Part shown: positions 21,099 to 27,812 of the stretch, one piece after another
Position numbering within the stretch: the stretch's first letter is position 1
Layout: each line of letters begins with the position of its first letter
Origin: a virus
Direction: 5' to 3' (one strand)
Virus record (IMG/VR): IMGVR_UViG_3300037502_002277
Coordinates: 1 to 38,759 of that record
DNA: 38,759 nt
Program-made: the position numbers and the translations under genes
The notes under the pieces: model-generated
Told to the model about the DNA's origin: nothing
The model's database searches: none
The model's input: the letters and a program-made list of their open reading frames with translations, nothing else

Positions 21099-22143
21099 TT
21101 CCGTGCATCCTGTCCCAAAGAATCGACCAAGCAGTCGCCGCGCACTGCGGCACTTGACCGTTTCCGAGCGCATGAAGTCGGTTTGTGCGGTTCTTCGGCG
21201 GTAGCGTCACTCGCGGCTTGGTTTCCCACTGTCCGGTCCAGAATCCTGCGGCGCTGCGGTCCATCCAATCGGCCAGCCCATCAGCTCCTCGACCCATTCG
21301 GGGTTCAGTCGCATCGCCGGGTCGTGATTCGTCACGACCGCGTTCAGCGGCGGCGCATTCCGATTCTGTTGCGACGTTGAGCCGTTGTTGTTCGCGTCTT
21401 GGCAGGTCGGCGTCGGCAGCATTACTGAGCGCGTCAGTGACTGAAAGTCGCCGCTCTTCCTCGTTGCGTTGCGTCCGTCGTTCGCCGTCGGCGTCGGCCA
21501 TATCCTCGCAAAGTCCACCAGCGTCACGCCCGGCTTCATCGCTCCGCCCTCGTAGCCCACTCGAGCCGCTGACTTCGCATCGCCGCACGTCGGCGTCGGC
21601 ACTGCTCGAATGAACTTCTCGCTGCGCACGCGCATCATCTTGGTTGGCGTTCCGACCAAGAATCCAGATTCGTTCTCGAATGTGCGGTGCGCCGACATTT
21701 CTCGCCCCGAGCACGCACCATTCCGCATCGAACCCGATCTCGGCCAGCGATCCAAGAACTCGATCCAGCCCCCGAGTAACGAGCGCTGGGCTGTTTTCCA
21801 CGAAGCAGTAGCGCGGTCGAACTTCGCGAAGGATGCGATGCATGTGCCACCAGAGGCTGCTTCGCTTTCCGTCGATGCCGGCTCCACGGCCTGCGGTGCT
21901 AATGTCTTGGCAGGGGAATCCGCCGGCAACAACGTCGACGCGTCCTCGCCATTTGGTGCCATCAAACTGCGTGACGTCATCGTGAATCTCCATGTCGGCA
22001 GGTAGGAAACCTTCTGCGCGCCGCGCCGACAGAACGCGGCGGCAGTAGGGGTCGATCTCGACCGCACAAACGGGACGGTGCCCCAGCAGCATTCCGGCGA
22101 GGATCCCACCTCCGGCGCCTGCGAAAAGGTGAAGCTCGCGCAT
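21091..22143 (-). CDS. DNA cytosine-C5 methyltransferase B (350 residues)
   Basis: ATG 22143 overlaps the upstream stop (TGATG). Motif I LFAGAGGG (6-13), motif IV GGFPCQD with Cys78, motif VI ENS (116-118), motif VIII-like IRERIW near 155, and C-terminal motif X NRLHALGNGQVPQ. The first ~160 residues closely follow methyltransferase A, with shared blocks such as LLGH.PV.AVEIDP and RGLDRVLGSLA. The target-recognition region is about 90 residues shorter than in A, so the two enzymes probably methylate different sites. The gene is crossed by a +1-frame ORF (21207-22109) with the same motif set as the one in A. Local GC is lower than in neighbours. Confidence 0.92.
   Translation of the reverse strand: MRELHLFAGAGGGILAGMLLGHRPVCAVEIDPYCRRVLSARRAEGFLPADMEIHDDVTQFDGTKWRGRVDVVAGGFPCQDISTAGRGAGIDGKRSSLWWHMHRILREVRPRYCFVENSPALVTRGLDRVLGSLAEIGFDAEWCVLGARNVGAPHIRERIWILGRNANQDDARAQREVHSSSADADVRRCEVSGSSGLRGRSDEAGRDAGGLCEDMADADGERRTQRNEEERRLSVTDALSNAADADLPRREQQRLNVATESECAAAERGRDESRPGDATEPRMGRGADGLADWMDRSAAGFWTGQWETKPRVTLPPKNRTNRLHALGNGQVPQCAATAWSILWDRMHGNE
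21207..22109 (-). CDS. Overlapping +1-frame ORF inside methyltransferase B (possible dual coding)
   Basis: 300 codons in the +1 frame relative to the methyltransferase, the same relation as in gene A. It contains SWKTAQRSL, RWPRSGSMRNGAC, VPTPTCGD, WPTPTAND, LPTPTCQDANNNG and LNPEWVEELMGWPIGWT. In the 28-residue stretch starting PTPT, I count 19 identities to the A copy, against 15 of 27 in the methyltransferase frame over the same bases, so the overlapping frame is at least as constrained there. Whether it is translated is unknown. Confidence 0.4.
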   Translation of the reverse strand: MGSSPECCWGTVPFVRSRSTPTAAAFCRRGAQKVSYLPTWRFTMTSRSLMAPNGEDASTLLPADSPAKTLAPQAVEPASTESEAASGGTCIASFAKFDRATASWKTAQRSLLGGWIEFLDRWPRSGSMRNGACSGREMSAHRTFENESGFLVGTPTKMMRVRSEKFIRAVPTPTCGDAKSAARVGYEGGAMKPGVTLVDFARIWPTPTANDGRNATRKSGDFQSLTRSVMLPTPTCQDANNNGSTSQQNRNAPPLNAVVTNHDPAMRLNPEWVEELMGWPIGWTAAPQDSGPDSGKPSRE

Positions 22144-22352
22144 CACGGCACCATCCCACAAAAAAGACCGAGAAGGCCCAACGCGTGGACACCACCCCCA
22201 GACGCCGTTCCCGGCTGCTGAGAATGTCCATGCACCTCCTCGGCCCCGACAACACGTCGGGGAATGTCACAGGCACTCCTGCGCACCAGCTCCTCAAGCT
22301 CCGCCCTCAATAGGTCGCGGCATCCTTGCGGCGGTTGTTCGCCGTCATGCAT
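22143..22352 (-). CDS. CRD paralogue 2, divergent short form
   Basis: 69 residues from ATG 22352. The first ~14 residues (MHDGEQPPQGCRDL) match paralogue 1 almost exactly, but the zinc-knuckle half is absent and replaced by a Gly/His-rich then hydrophobic end (ALGLLGLFCGMVP). It looks like a truncated or recombined copy, still open and coupled to methyltransferase B. It may be a decaying gene or may have taken a new short C-terminus. Confidence 0.5.
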   Translation of the reverse strand: MHDGEQPPQGCRDLLRAELEELVRRSACDIPRRVVGAEEVHGHSQQPGTASGGGVHALGLLGLFCGMVP

Positions 22353-22671
22353 TGCCGACCTCCTGCGGCACGCGGCCGTATCCCTCGCACGACCAGCAGA
22401 CCGCCCAGTGCCATCCGCAGAGCACGCTGCGCCGCAGGTTGAACCATCCGTGCCCATCACAGCGGCCGCACAGACGACCGGTCTCGCGCAGGTCGCGCGA
22501 GCGCGAGACGTCGATCGGGAAGTCGTAGCCGGCATGCACGCGGCCCGCGTAGCGTTCGCCGGCCTCGAGCGCGAGCTCGGGTCGGCGCGCAAGGGTGCGC
22601 GCGTTCGCCTGCTCGACCTCCCACCAGTGCGGGTCGCGGCAGTCTGCCGGCGGTGTTCCGTAGTCGGTCAT
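22345..22671 (-). CDS. Cys-rich CRD/zinc-knuckle paralogue 3
   Basis: 108 residues, ATG 22671 in ATGA overlap with the previous stop. PPADCRDPHWW at the N-terminus, then CGRCDGHGWFNLRR (Cys68, Cys71) and CWSCEGYGRVPQEV (Cys92, Cys95), matching paralogue 1 at both knuckles and in the GYGRVxxEV end. The middle has a helix LEAGERYAGRVHAG. Two intact copies flanking a methyltransferase suggest the family is useful to the phage, perhaps as a zinc-dependent partner of DNA or RNA. The function is not known. Confidence 0.7.
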   Translation of the reverse strand: MTDYGTPPADCRDPHWWEVEQANARTLARRPELALEAGERYAGRVHAGYDFPIDVSRSRDLRETGRLCGRCDGHGWFNLRRSVLCGWHWAVCWSCEGYGRVPQEVGNA

Positions 22672-23036
22672 CGCGCGAGCTCCTTCCGCAGCAGGCGCTG
22701 CAACAGCTCGCCGGCCTCGCCGATCGCCTCGCACAGGTCGGTAATCTGGCGCGCCGTGACGTCGTCGGCCGAGCCGTCGACGCGGCCGAGGTCGAGCCAG
22801 TCCTTCGCCCCGTCGCGCTGCGATGCTCGGACGATGCCGAGCAGAGCCGCGCGCAGCTCGTTCTCGCGGTGCCATCGCCGGCGCCGCAGACGGTCGAGCT
22901 CGTCGCAGATCTGGACGATCGCGCAGGCGTCGGCGTCGTAGTCGCCGTCGCCGAGCCGCATGCGGTCGCGGTAGGACGAGCGGACGGCGTCGATCATGTC
23001 CTGCCCGATCGCCTCGTCGAGATCATCGCGCAGCAT
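22668..23036 (-). CDS. Helical hypothetical early protein
   Basis: 122 residues from ATG 23036, overlapping the lytic-enzyme gene by 14 bases. Charged, all-helical text: EAIGQDMIDAVRSSYRDR, then CAIVQICDELDRLRRRRW and a C-terminal LCEAIGEAGELLQRLL. No Cys pairs or HTH. A longer upstream frame exists but is Arg/Ser-rich shadow of the neighbouring gene. Function unknown. Confidence 0.55.
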   Translation of the reverse strand: MLRDDLDEAIGQDMIDAVRSSYRDRMRLGDGDYDADACAIVQICDELDRLRRRRWHRENELRAALLGIVRASQRDGAKDWLDLGRVDGSADDVTARQITDLCEAIGEAGELLQRLLRKELAR

Positions 23037-23481
23037 GGCGGGCCTCCATCGCGCGCGAGACGCGGTTCCAATAGGCGACGGTCGCCTGCTTCCGGTGCCC
23101 ACGCGGGCCGCCGTTGTGAACTCGTGCCAGGCGCTCGAGGTCGCCGTCGCGGACGGCGGCCGCGGCGTAGCGCAGCCAGTAGGCGACGACGACGCGCTCG
23201 GCGTAGACGCGCGTGCGAACGTCCTCGTAGGCTCCGCCGAGCGCCGGCGCGTGCCCGAGCGCGTCGGACCAGTAGACGCGCCAGATCTGCAGCGAGCCGA
23301 GCGCGTTGCCGTCGTCGCCGACGGCGTCGTCGCGGCCGGAGCTCTCGACCTGAACCAGCGCTTCAAGCAGCGGCCGCAGCTTCGCGCGTGCGGCGTCGAG
23401 CTGCTCAAGGGTCGGAGCCTGCGCGACAAGCGCGCCGGCGAACAGCAGCGCCGCGAAGGCGCGGACGGTGCGGCCGATCAT
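23023..23481 (-). CDS. Secreted SLT-type lytic transglycosylase / endolysin candidate
   Basis: 152 residues, ATG 23481 overlapping the previous stop. Residues 1-20 are a signal peptide (Arg near the start, then AFAALLFAGALVA, cleavage near QA). The enzyme part has QVESSG with likely catalytic Glu46, AVGDDGNALGSLQIW (53-67), AERVVVAYWLRYA, and HNGGPRG (122-128) followed by an ATVAYWNRV helix, the classical order of SLT-type peptidoglycan lytic enzymes. It would be exported by the host Sec system and cut wall glycan. The location is odd: it lies in the early block, far from the putative lysis genes at the end of the late operon. It could be the endolysin or act otherwise. Confidence 0.8.
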   Translation of the reverse strand: MIGRTVRAFAALLFAGALVAQAPTLEQLDAARAKLRPLLEALVQVESSGRDDAVGDDGNALGSLQIWRVYWSDALGHAPALGGAYEDVRTRVYAERVVVAYWLRYAAAAVRDGDLERLARVHNGGPRGHRKQATVAYWNRVSRAMEARHAAR

Positions 23482-23714
23482 CGTGCGACCTCCGGCTTCG
23501 GCGCCGAGGCCAGGTTGCGGCGCAGAGCGTCGCGCTCGCGCTGCGTCAGCGACGCGCGAACGGCTAGCGGGATGTGGTCGTAGGACCAAAACCAGCGCCA
23601 GCGCTGCGCGTAGACGTCCCACAGACGAGCGTGCAGCAGCTCGACGCCGTCGAGATCGTAGCCTTCGGAGAATGCCCAGACCGGGCGCTTGCGGTATGTC
23701 GTGCGGGTGTTCAT
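23478..23714 (-). CDS. Hypothetical early protein
   Basis: 78 residues from ATG 23714; its stop overlaps the lytic-enzyme start. Aromatic and basic N-terminal half (RKRPVWAFSEGYDLDGVELL, then RWRWFWSYDH), helical charged C-terminus. No recognised motif. A 50-bp gap upstream carries an 8-bp hairpin. Confidence 0.55.
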   Translation of the reverse strand: MNTRTTYRKRPVWAFSEGYDLDGVELLHARLWDVYAQRWRWFWSYDHIPLAVRASLTQRERDALRRNLASAPKPEVAR

Positions 23715-23735
23715 GTCGTGCGGGTGTTGAGGGTT

Positions 23736-23755
23736 GCGGCGCCCGTAGGCGCCGC
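23736..23755 (-). other. 8-bp GC hairpin between two early genes
   Basis: GCGGCGCC and GGCGCCGC close a 4-base loop in the 50-bp gap between the 103-residue and 78-residue early genes. No T-run follows, so it is not a standard terminator; an mRNA-processing or stabilising element is possible. Confidence 0.4.
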
Positions 23756-23764
23756 GGGTGAGGT

Positions 23765-24076
23765 TCAGAGCGAGAGAAAGAATCCGGTCAGTTGCTCGAC
23801 CGTGCCGCGCAGCGCGTCGGCGTAGACGTGCTCGACGCGCGCGAGCTCGCGGCAGTTGAGACCGCGGATCTTGTAGGTCGAGACGACGTAGGTATCGGTC
23901 GCCAGGTCGAGGTCGATCTGCAGATGCGAGCAGAGAGCGCCGCGGCCCATACGGCAGCGCAGGCCTGCCTCGAGCTGCAGCAGGTCACGCGCGCCGGTCA
24001 TCGCGATAAAGCGCGAACCGCCGAGCTGCGAGAGGATGGTTTGCGCGATCTGCTGCGAGTTGGTCGTCGTGTGCAT
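23765..24076 (-). CDS. Conserved phage protein of unknown function
   Basis: 103 residues from ATG 24076. A longer frame to 24220 runs through the late terminator and was rejected. The text AQTILSQLGGSRFIAMTGARDLL, a strand-rich middle (LQIDLDLATDTYVVSTYKIRGLN) and the end HVYADALRGTVEQLTGFFLSL match a small protein I recognise as widespread in tailed phages, whose function is not established. It is the first gene after the late terminator, with a candidate promoter directly upstream, so it is probably the first early gene. No catalytic residues are apparent. Confidence 0.8.
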   Translation of the reverse strand: MHTTTNSQQIAQTILSQLGGSRFIAMTGARDLLQLEAGLRCRMGRGALCSHLQIDLDLATDTYVVSTYKIRGLNCRELARVEHVYADALRGTVEQLTGFFLSL

Positions 24077-24082
24077 GCAGAC

Positions 24083-24111
24083 ACAATCGGCAGAAGCCCG
24101 TCGCTTGTCTA
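24083..24111 (-). promoter_or_regulatory. Candidate early promoter, leaderless start
   Basis: Minus strand: -35 TAGACA (24106-24111), 17-bp spacer, -10 GATTGT (24083-24088), six bases before ATG 24076. The -10 is weak (3 of 6). The position just after the late terminator is right for an early promoter, and the promoter-to-start geometry equals that at 18969-18997. Confidence 0.4.
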
Positions 24112-24186
24112 CTGCTTTCCGTTCTTTTTCCGTCTGCTTGTCGCAGATGCCCACGGCTCCGCAGTTTGCGCGCGCGAATCCTTCCC

Positions 24187-24230
24187 CAAAAAGACACCGA
24201 GCCGACCTGCCTCGCAGCAAGCCGGCTCGG
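24187..24230 (-). terminator. Rho-independent terminator of the late transcript
   Basis: On the minus strand CCGAGCCG (24230-24223) pairs perfectly with CGGCTCGG (24204-24197). Six more pairs, two of them wobble, extend the stem inward around the loop TGCGAG. The stem is followed by TGTCTTTTTGG. This is the only strong terminator I see. It lies after the last gene of the structural/lysis block and before the early block. Confidence 0.85.
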
Positions 24231-24323
24231 AAAGAGCGAAGCCGTTCATCGGCGGACGACGAGTCCGCGGCCCGGTCAGGAGCCGCGGGACATGATGCCG
24301 CGCCGACGGGCGCCTGGCAACGG
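24231..24323. other. Short gap before the late terminator
   Basis: 93 bp without a credible gene. It holds an imperfect hairpin (24263-24291, GTCCGCGGC with GCCGCGGGAC) upstream of the terminator; nothing else is seen. Confidence 0.5.
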
Positions 24324-24530
24324 TCAGAGCCCGAGCACGAACAGCACGAGCGCCTCCAGGTCCTGCCCGACGGCGACGACGAGCTTCTCGACCGTCTGCC
24401 AGAACTCGACAGGAGCGTCGGCGAGCGCCTGCGTCGTGGCGCAGGAGGCCGCGCAGCAGGCGAGCGCCGCGAAGGCGGCCGGCAGGCCTGCCGGCGCTTT
24501 CGCGCGATCCTGCGGCCGTCTGCGCATCAT
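24324..24530 (-). CDS. Small membrane-associated lysis-cluster protein
   Basis: 68 residues, ATG 24530 in ATGA overlap with the previous stop. A basic start (MMRRRPQDRAK) leads into a hydrophobic stretch with three Cys (LPAAFAALACCAASCATT), which could be a lipoprotein signal. A second hydrophobic helix (~49-68, LVVAVGQDLEALVLFVLGL) closes the protein. Small size, two hydrophobic segments and the place at the end of the late operon suggest a spanin- or holin-like lysis protein. No motif confirms it. Confidence 0.5.
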   Translation of the reverse strand: MMRRRPQDRAKAPAGLPAAFAALACCAASCATTQALADAPVEFWQTVEKLVVAVGQDLEALVLFVLGL

Positions 24531-24949
24531 TCGGCCGCCGGCGGGGTCGGTTGCGGCGCCGCGCGGACGCGGTCCTTGAGCTCGTCGATCGCCGCGTAGA
24601 GCTGCTGCGCGGTCGCGCGGCGCTTGCCGTTGACGTTCGCCGCGTAGCCGCCGACGCCGAGGATCGTGAGGAGCTGCAGGACGAGCCCATACCATTCGTC
24701 GACGCCGGCAACGCGGCCGTCGCCGTTGCGGTCGGCCTCGACGACGGCGACGCGGACCTGCGCCACGGTGTCGGCGAGCTCGCGGCCGCGGTCGCCGAGC
24801 TGCGCGAGACCGGCCTCGACGCCCTCGAGCGCCTTCTCGGTCTCCTGCGTCGCCATGTCGACGCGGTCGACGGCGTCCGAGAGCTTGGTGTAGAGCGTGC
24901 AGGAAGGCGCGCAGAGCAGCGCCACGGCGAGGACAGTCGTGCGGATCAT
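24527..24949 (-). CDS. Predicted lipoprotein with EF-hand-like loop and membrane segment
   Basis: 140 residues, ATG 24949 overlapping the previous stop. The signal peptide (IRTTVLAVALLCAPSC) ends in a lipobox-like CAPSC with Cys17 as lipidation site. A coiled-coil-like stretch (~25-70) follows. The loop DRNGDGRVAGVD (73-84) has calcium-ligand spacing of an EF-hand/dockerin loop. A hydrophobic segment WYGLVLQLLTILGVGGYAA (86-104) comes next, then a basic helix and a Pro/Ala tail. In the lysis-like cluster it could be a spanin or holin component. Seen: signal, loop, hydrophobic segment; function inferred. Confidence 0.6.
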   Translation of the reverse strand: MIRTTVLAVALLCAPSCTLYTKLSDAVDRVDMATQETEKALEGVEAGLAQLGDRGRELADTVAQVRVAVVEADRNGDGRVAGVDEWYGLVLQLLTILGVGGYAANVNGKRRATAQQLYAAIDELKDRVRAAPQPTPPAAE

Positions 24950-25248
24950 CGGGGTGCCTTTCCTTGGTCTTCGAGTCTGGTCTCGACGCGGGTCATCCGC
25001 TGCAGCATGTCCGCCCGAAGAGCGTCAACGCTGCTGCGCAGGCCTTGGAGCTCGTCGCATATCTTCGCAATGCCCCTTCGGTCGATGTCCATCTGCGTCG
25101 CCATCATGTCGACGCGGACGCGAAGCTCGTGCAGGTCGCGCGAAGTCGCAAAGGCCCACGCGATGCCGGGGATGACGACCGAGGACGTCGCGACGGAGAC
25201 GAAACGCATCCACCGCTCCCATTGCCGGCCGGGTTCGCCGTCGTTCAT
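24946..25248 (-). CDS. Small membrane protein with coiled coil
   Basis: 100 residues from ATG 25248, which overlaps the upstream stop (ATGA). One hydrophobic helix (~18-34, FVSVATSSVVIPGIAWAF) is followed by a long charged coiled coil with heptad-like leucines and methionines (SRDLHELRVRVDMMATQMDI, LRADMLQRMTRVETRLEDQ). This is the build of small phage holin-like or i-spanin-like proteins. The gene lies in the run of three hydrophobic proteins at the end of the late operon. Confidence 0.55.
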   Translation of the reverse strand: MNDGEPGRQWERWMRFVSVATSSVVIPGIAWAFATSRDLHELRVRVDMMATQMDIDRRGIAKICDELQGLRSSVDALRADMLQRMTRVETRLEDQGKAPR

Positions 25249-25505
25249 GCTCGTGACTCCCAGGTGATGACGTCGGAAATGGTGAAGGGGATAGCATCGG
25301 CCGTCTGCAGGTTCGCATGCGCGACCGCGAGAGCCTTGATCTCGTCCAGAATCTCGGCCTCTGTCGCGCCTGGCGCCGGCGCGTAGCCAACCTCGCCATC
25401 GGCAACGCCGGCGACGGGCTCGCTGAGTCGATAGGCGACGCAATATTCGAGCGCGCCGTCCTCAAGTTCGACGTGCGGGTGGTGCAGGACAATCTTCGCC
25501 GGCAT
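25245..25505 (-). CDS. Small hypothetical late protein
   Basis: 86 residues from ATG 25505, one base after the preceding stop. Acidic, with a strand-rich first half (KIVLHHPHVELEDGALEYCVAY) and an EAEILDEIKALAVAHANLQ helix. No membrane segment. Found between the fibre-like genes and the lysis cluster; likely a minor virion or assembly protein. Family not recognised. Confidence 0.55.
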   Translation of the reverse strand: MPAKIVLHHPHVELEDGALEYCVAYRLSEPVAGVADGEVGYAPAPGATEAEILDEIKALAVAHANLQTADAIPFTISDVITWESRA

Positions 25506-25506
25506 G

Positions 25507-26163
25507 TCAGTATGCCGTGATCTCGGTCCAGTTGACGGTGATGCCGAACGACCACGTCCCAGTCGCTGGCACAGTCGCGCGGACGACGAGCCCCTCGTTT
25601 TGAGCCAGCACAAATGGGCTTTCCATTCCTGGATTGGGCTCGAACAACGAAATGCGGTTTTCGATTTGCGTCGAAGCCACTGCAGGGAAAGCCAGGGACA
25701 TTTGACCACTGGCGTTCGTGTCGAGGGTTTTGGTGCCTGCGGTTAAGGCTGCCGTGCTGCTGATACGGCACGAGCCGAGCAGCGTTGCGCCCATATCGGT
25801 CCTGAGTTTTGCGTTGTTGCCGGTCAGCGTTGCTGCCGTTCCGCCGGCGCCGTCAGCGGTCCAGCTTCGTGCGACGTAGAGCTGGAAGCTACCGACGCCG
25901 GCCGTGAATGCCGTCGTCGTGTTGCTGATGCCGTCGACGACGATCTTCGTGATCGCGCAGAGTCGGCTCGCGTCGCTCCAGCGGAACTGCCAGACCTCGG
26001 CGTTCGCCGCGAGACCGGCGGCCATGGTGCCGGAGAGCAGCGAGAGCCGGTAGCTACCGAGCGCGCCGTAGTCGATCGGTCGCAGTGTTGTCCGAAGTGC
26101 GCGGTAGTTGGTGCCGTCGACGTCTGCTACGGCGCCGCCGTTGCCTTGCAGTTGAATTGCCAT
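25507..26163 (-). CDS. Virion appendage protein, beta-rich
   Basis: 218 residues, ATG 26163. Begins MAIQLQGNGGAVADVDGTN, a start I recognise from phage proteins encoded near tail fibres. It is strand-rich with Thr, Ala and Gly throughout and no hydrophobic or catalytic motif, ending TGTWSFGITVNWTEITAY. Gene position directly after the large fibre-like gene suggests a tail-tip or fibre-associated structural protein. Exact role unknown. Confidence 0.6.
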   Translation of the reverse strand: MAIQLQGNGGAVADVDGTNYRALRTTLRPIDYGALGSYRLSLLSGTMAAGLAANAEVWQFRWSDASRLCAITKIVVDGISNTTTAFTAGVGSFQLYVARSWTADGAGGTAATLTGNNAKLRTDMGATLLGSCRISSTAALTAGTKTLDTNASGQMSLAFPAVASTQIENRISLFEPNPGMESPFVLAQNEGLVVRATVPATGTWSFGITVNWTEITAY

Positions 26164-26177
26164 GTCTTCCTTTGGTG

Positions 26178-27812
26178 TTAGAGCCAGCGCCAGCCGACCG
26201 ACCAGACGCCCGAGATCCTAGTGCCACGTCCGCCGGTGCTTCGTTCTTGGTAGCCGTAGACAGTTGCCGCAGCGGTGCGGAAGCGAGAAGGCGAGGACAT
26301 GGTCAGCGGCTCGTAGAGCTGCGACGAGTTGCTCGCGTAGATCGTGAAGCCGATGCCCGGCGTGATGTTGCCGGCCGTGACCGTAATCGTTTCGACGCGG
26401 TGCTCGTCCGCGGTGTGGTCAGCGGTTGCCGCCGGCTGCAGCCAGGCCTGCACGGCTGAAGTCGACGCGATACGCGTCTGCCCGGTGATCGTGACCGACG
26501 CGTCGGAGCCGCCGGGAAACGCCCCGAAGTCGATCTCGGCGACGCCGGCGGCGCCTGGTAGTCGGCTCGTCGGAATCAGGTTCTGCACGTCGTTCGATCT
26601 GCCCGGACCCATGACCAGCAGCTCGCCAGTCGACGCATTCACGCGGACGACGCGGCCGATGTTCTGGACGAGGTCGGTGTCCGCCGTTGGCCTGGTCGGA
26701 GTCAGACCGCCGCCGGCGGCGACGTAGACGACGCCGTTCATGACGTAGGCCGACGTATCGAGACCTCGGACCATGCCCAGCGGCACGGCAAAGCCCTCGC
26801 CGTTGTTCGCCAGCGTCTGCTCGAGGACGCCGATCGCCGGCATGGTCGCCGAGCTGCTCGCGTCCGCGGCCGCGACCTCGGTCGCGCCCGATGCGCCGAC
26901 CGAGCCCGTCGCGTAGACCGGCGTGCCGATCGCCAGCGAGCCGCCGCTGGTGTTCTTGACGGGGAAGCGCGTCGCCTCGACATGCTGCCAGCTCGAATCG
27001 CCGCGCAGGAACGTCGACGCGTCTCGCGTGCCCGTGGCGTCGAGCGTCCAGACCGTGCCGCCGGACGAGACGACGATGTCGCCCTTGTCGCCATCGGTGA
27101 CGCCGCCGCCGCCGCCGCCGCCGCCGCCGGTTCCTGCCGGCGTCTGCGTGATGGACCAGGAATGCACGACGCACTCCTGCGTTGCGCCGGTCGCGTCGCT
27201 GCGCATTTCGAGCTTGACCGTATTGGCGCCGGTCAGATCGCTCGTCGTTGTGTTCCAGCTCTGGCGAAAGTTATTGCCTACGGTGCTCGTGCTCGAGTTG
27301 GCGGGTGCAGGTCCGGCGACGCCGCAGACGACGGTGACGCGCGTGAGATTCGTTGCGCTGATGCTCGCCGTCGCTTTGATGAAAAACGGCGTCGGGTTTG
27401 TCGTGTTGGTCAAGCTGACGGCCGGGACGACCTCCGTCGCTAGCGTCCCCACGGTGAACTGCCACCGGTAGGTCCGCGGTGCGCCACTATCGTTCAGGAT
27501 CGTGCCGTTGAGCTGCAGCTCGACCGTGTCGCCTTCAGCAATGGTGCAGGATTCCGAGCAGAGCGTCGCATACGACGCCGACATCGTGACCGTCTGGTTC
27601 ACAGCGTCGGCGATCTTGGTGTCGCCGGTTCCGCCGCCGCCGGTTCCGATATCGTCGATGCCGACGATGTCGCCGGCCTTCGCGCGCAGGACCGTCTCGC
27701 CACCGTTGCCGCCGACGAGCACGATTTGGTCGCCGTCGATGACGCGAGCCGTGCCCGCGACGACGTAGACCGTGCCGGTCGTGACGGTGTTGCCGAGACG
27801 GTCGAGCGCCAT
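26178..27812 (-). CDS. Tail-fibre-like structural protein
   Basis: 544 residues from ATG 27812, overlapping the previous stop (TGATG). The layout is typical for tail fibres: a beta-rich N-terminal part, a run of nine glycines (about residue 240, from a CGC-triplet repeat) serving as hinge, then GDKGDIVVSSGGTVWTLD (the KGDI element common in fibre and collar proteins), FLRGDSSW, repeated strand motifs and a C-terminal part ending in WSVGWRWL. No signal peptide. It probably contacts the host surface. The upstream in-frame extension to 28067 is Arg-rich shadow. Confidence 0.7.
   Translation of the reverse strand: MALDRLGNTVTTGTVYVVAGTARVIDGDQIVLVGGNGGETVLRAKAGDIVGIDDIGTGGGGTGDTKIADAVNQTVTMSASYATLCSESCTIAEGDTVELQLNGTILNDSGAPRTYRWQFTVGTLATEVVPAVSLTNTTNPTPFFIKATASISATNLTRVTVVCGVAGPAPANSSTSTVGNNFRQSWNTTTSDLTGANTVKLEMRSDATGATQECVVHSWSITQTPAGTGGGGGGGGGVTDGDKGDIVVSSGGTVWTLDATGTRDASTFLRGDSSWQHVEATRFPVKNTSGGSLAIGTPVYATGSVGASGATEVAAADASSSATMPAIGVLEQTLANNGEGFAVPLGMVRGLDTSAYVMNGVVYVAAGGGLTPTRPTADTDLVQNIGRVVRVNASTGELLVMGPGRSNDVQNLIPTSRLPGAAGVAEIDFGAFPGGSDASVTITGQTRIASTSAVQAWLQPAATADHTADEHRVETITVTAGNITPGIGFTIYASNSSQLYEPLTMSSPSRFRTAAATVYGYQERSTGGRGTRISGVWSVGWRWL
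27101..27130. repeat. CGC triplet repeat encoding a polyglycine hinge
   Basis: Roughly ten CGC/CCG units in a row within the fibre-like gene; on the coding strand it gives nine consecutive Gly. Such triplet runs slip in replication and can vary in length between isolates. Confidence 0.8.

Noticed and set aside
23736-23755. Hairpin considered as a terminator
   Set aside because: No T-run follows on either strand; kept only as a structural element.
24109-24711. 200-codon minus frame across the late terminator
   Set aside because: Ser/Arg low-complexity, reads through the terminator and overlaps better-supported genes.
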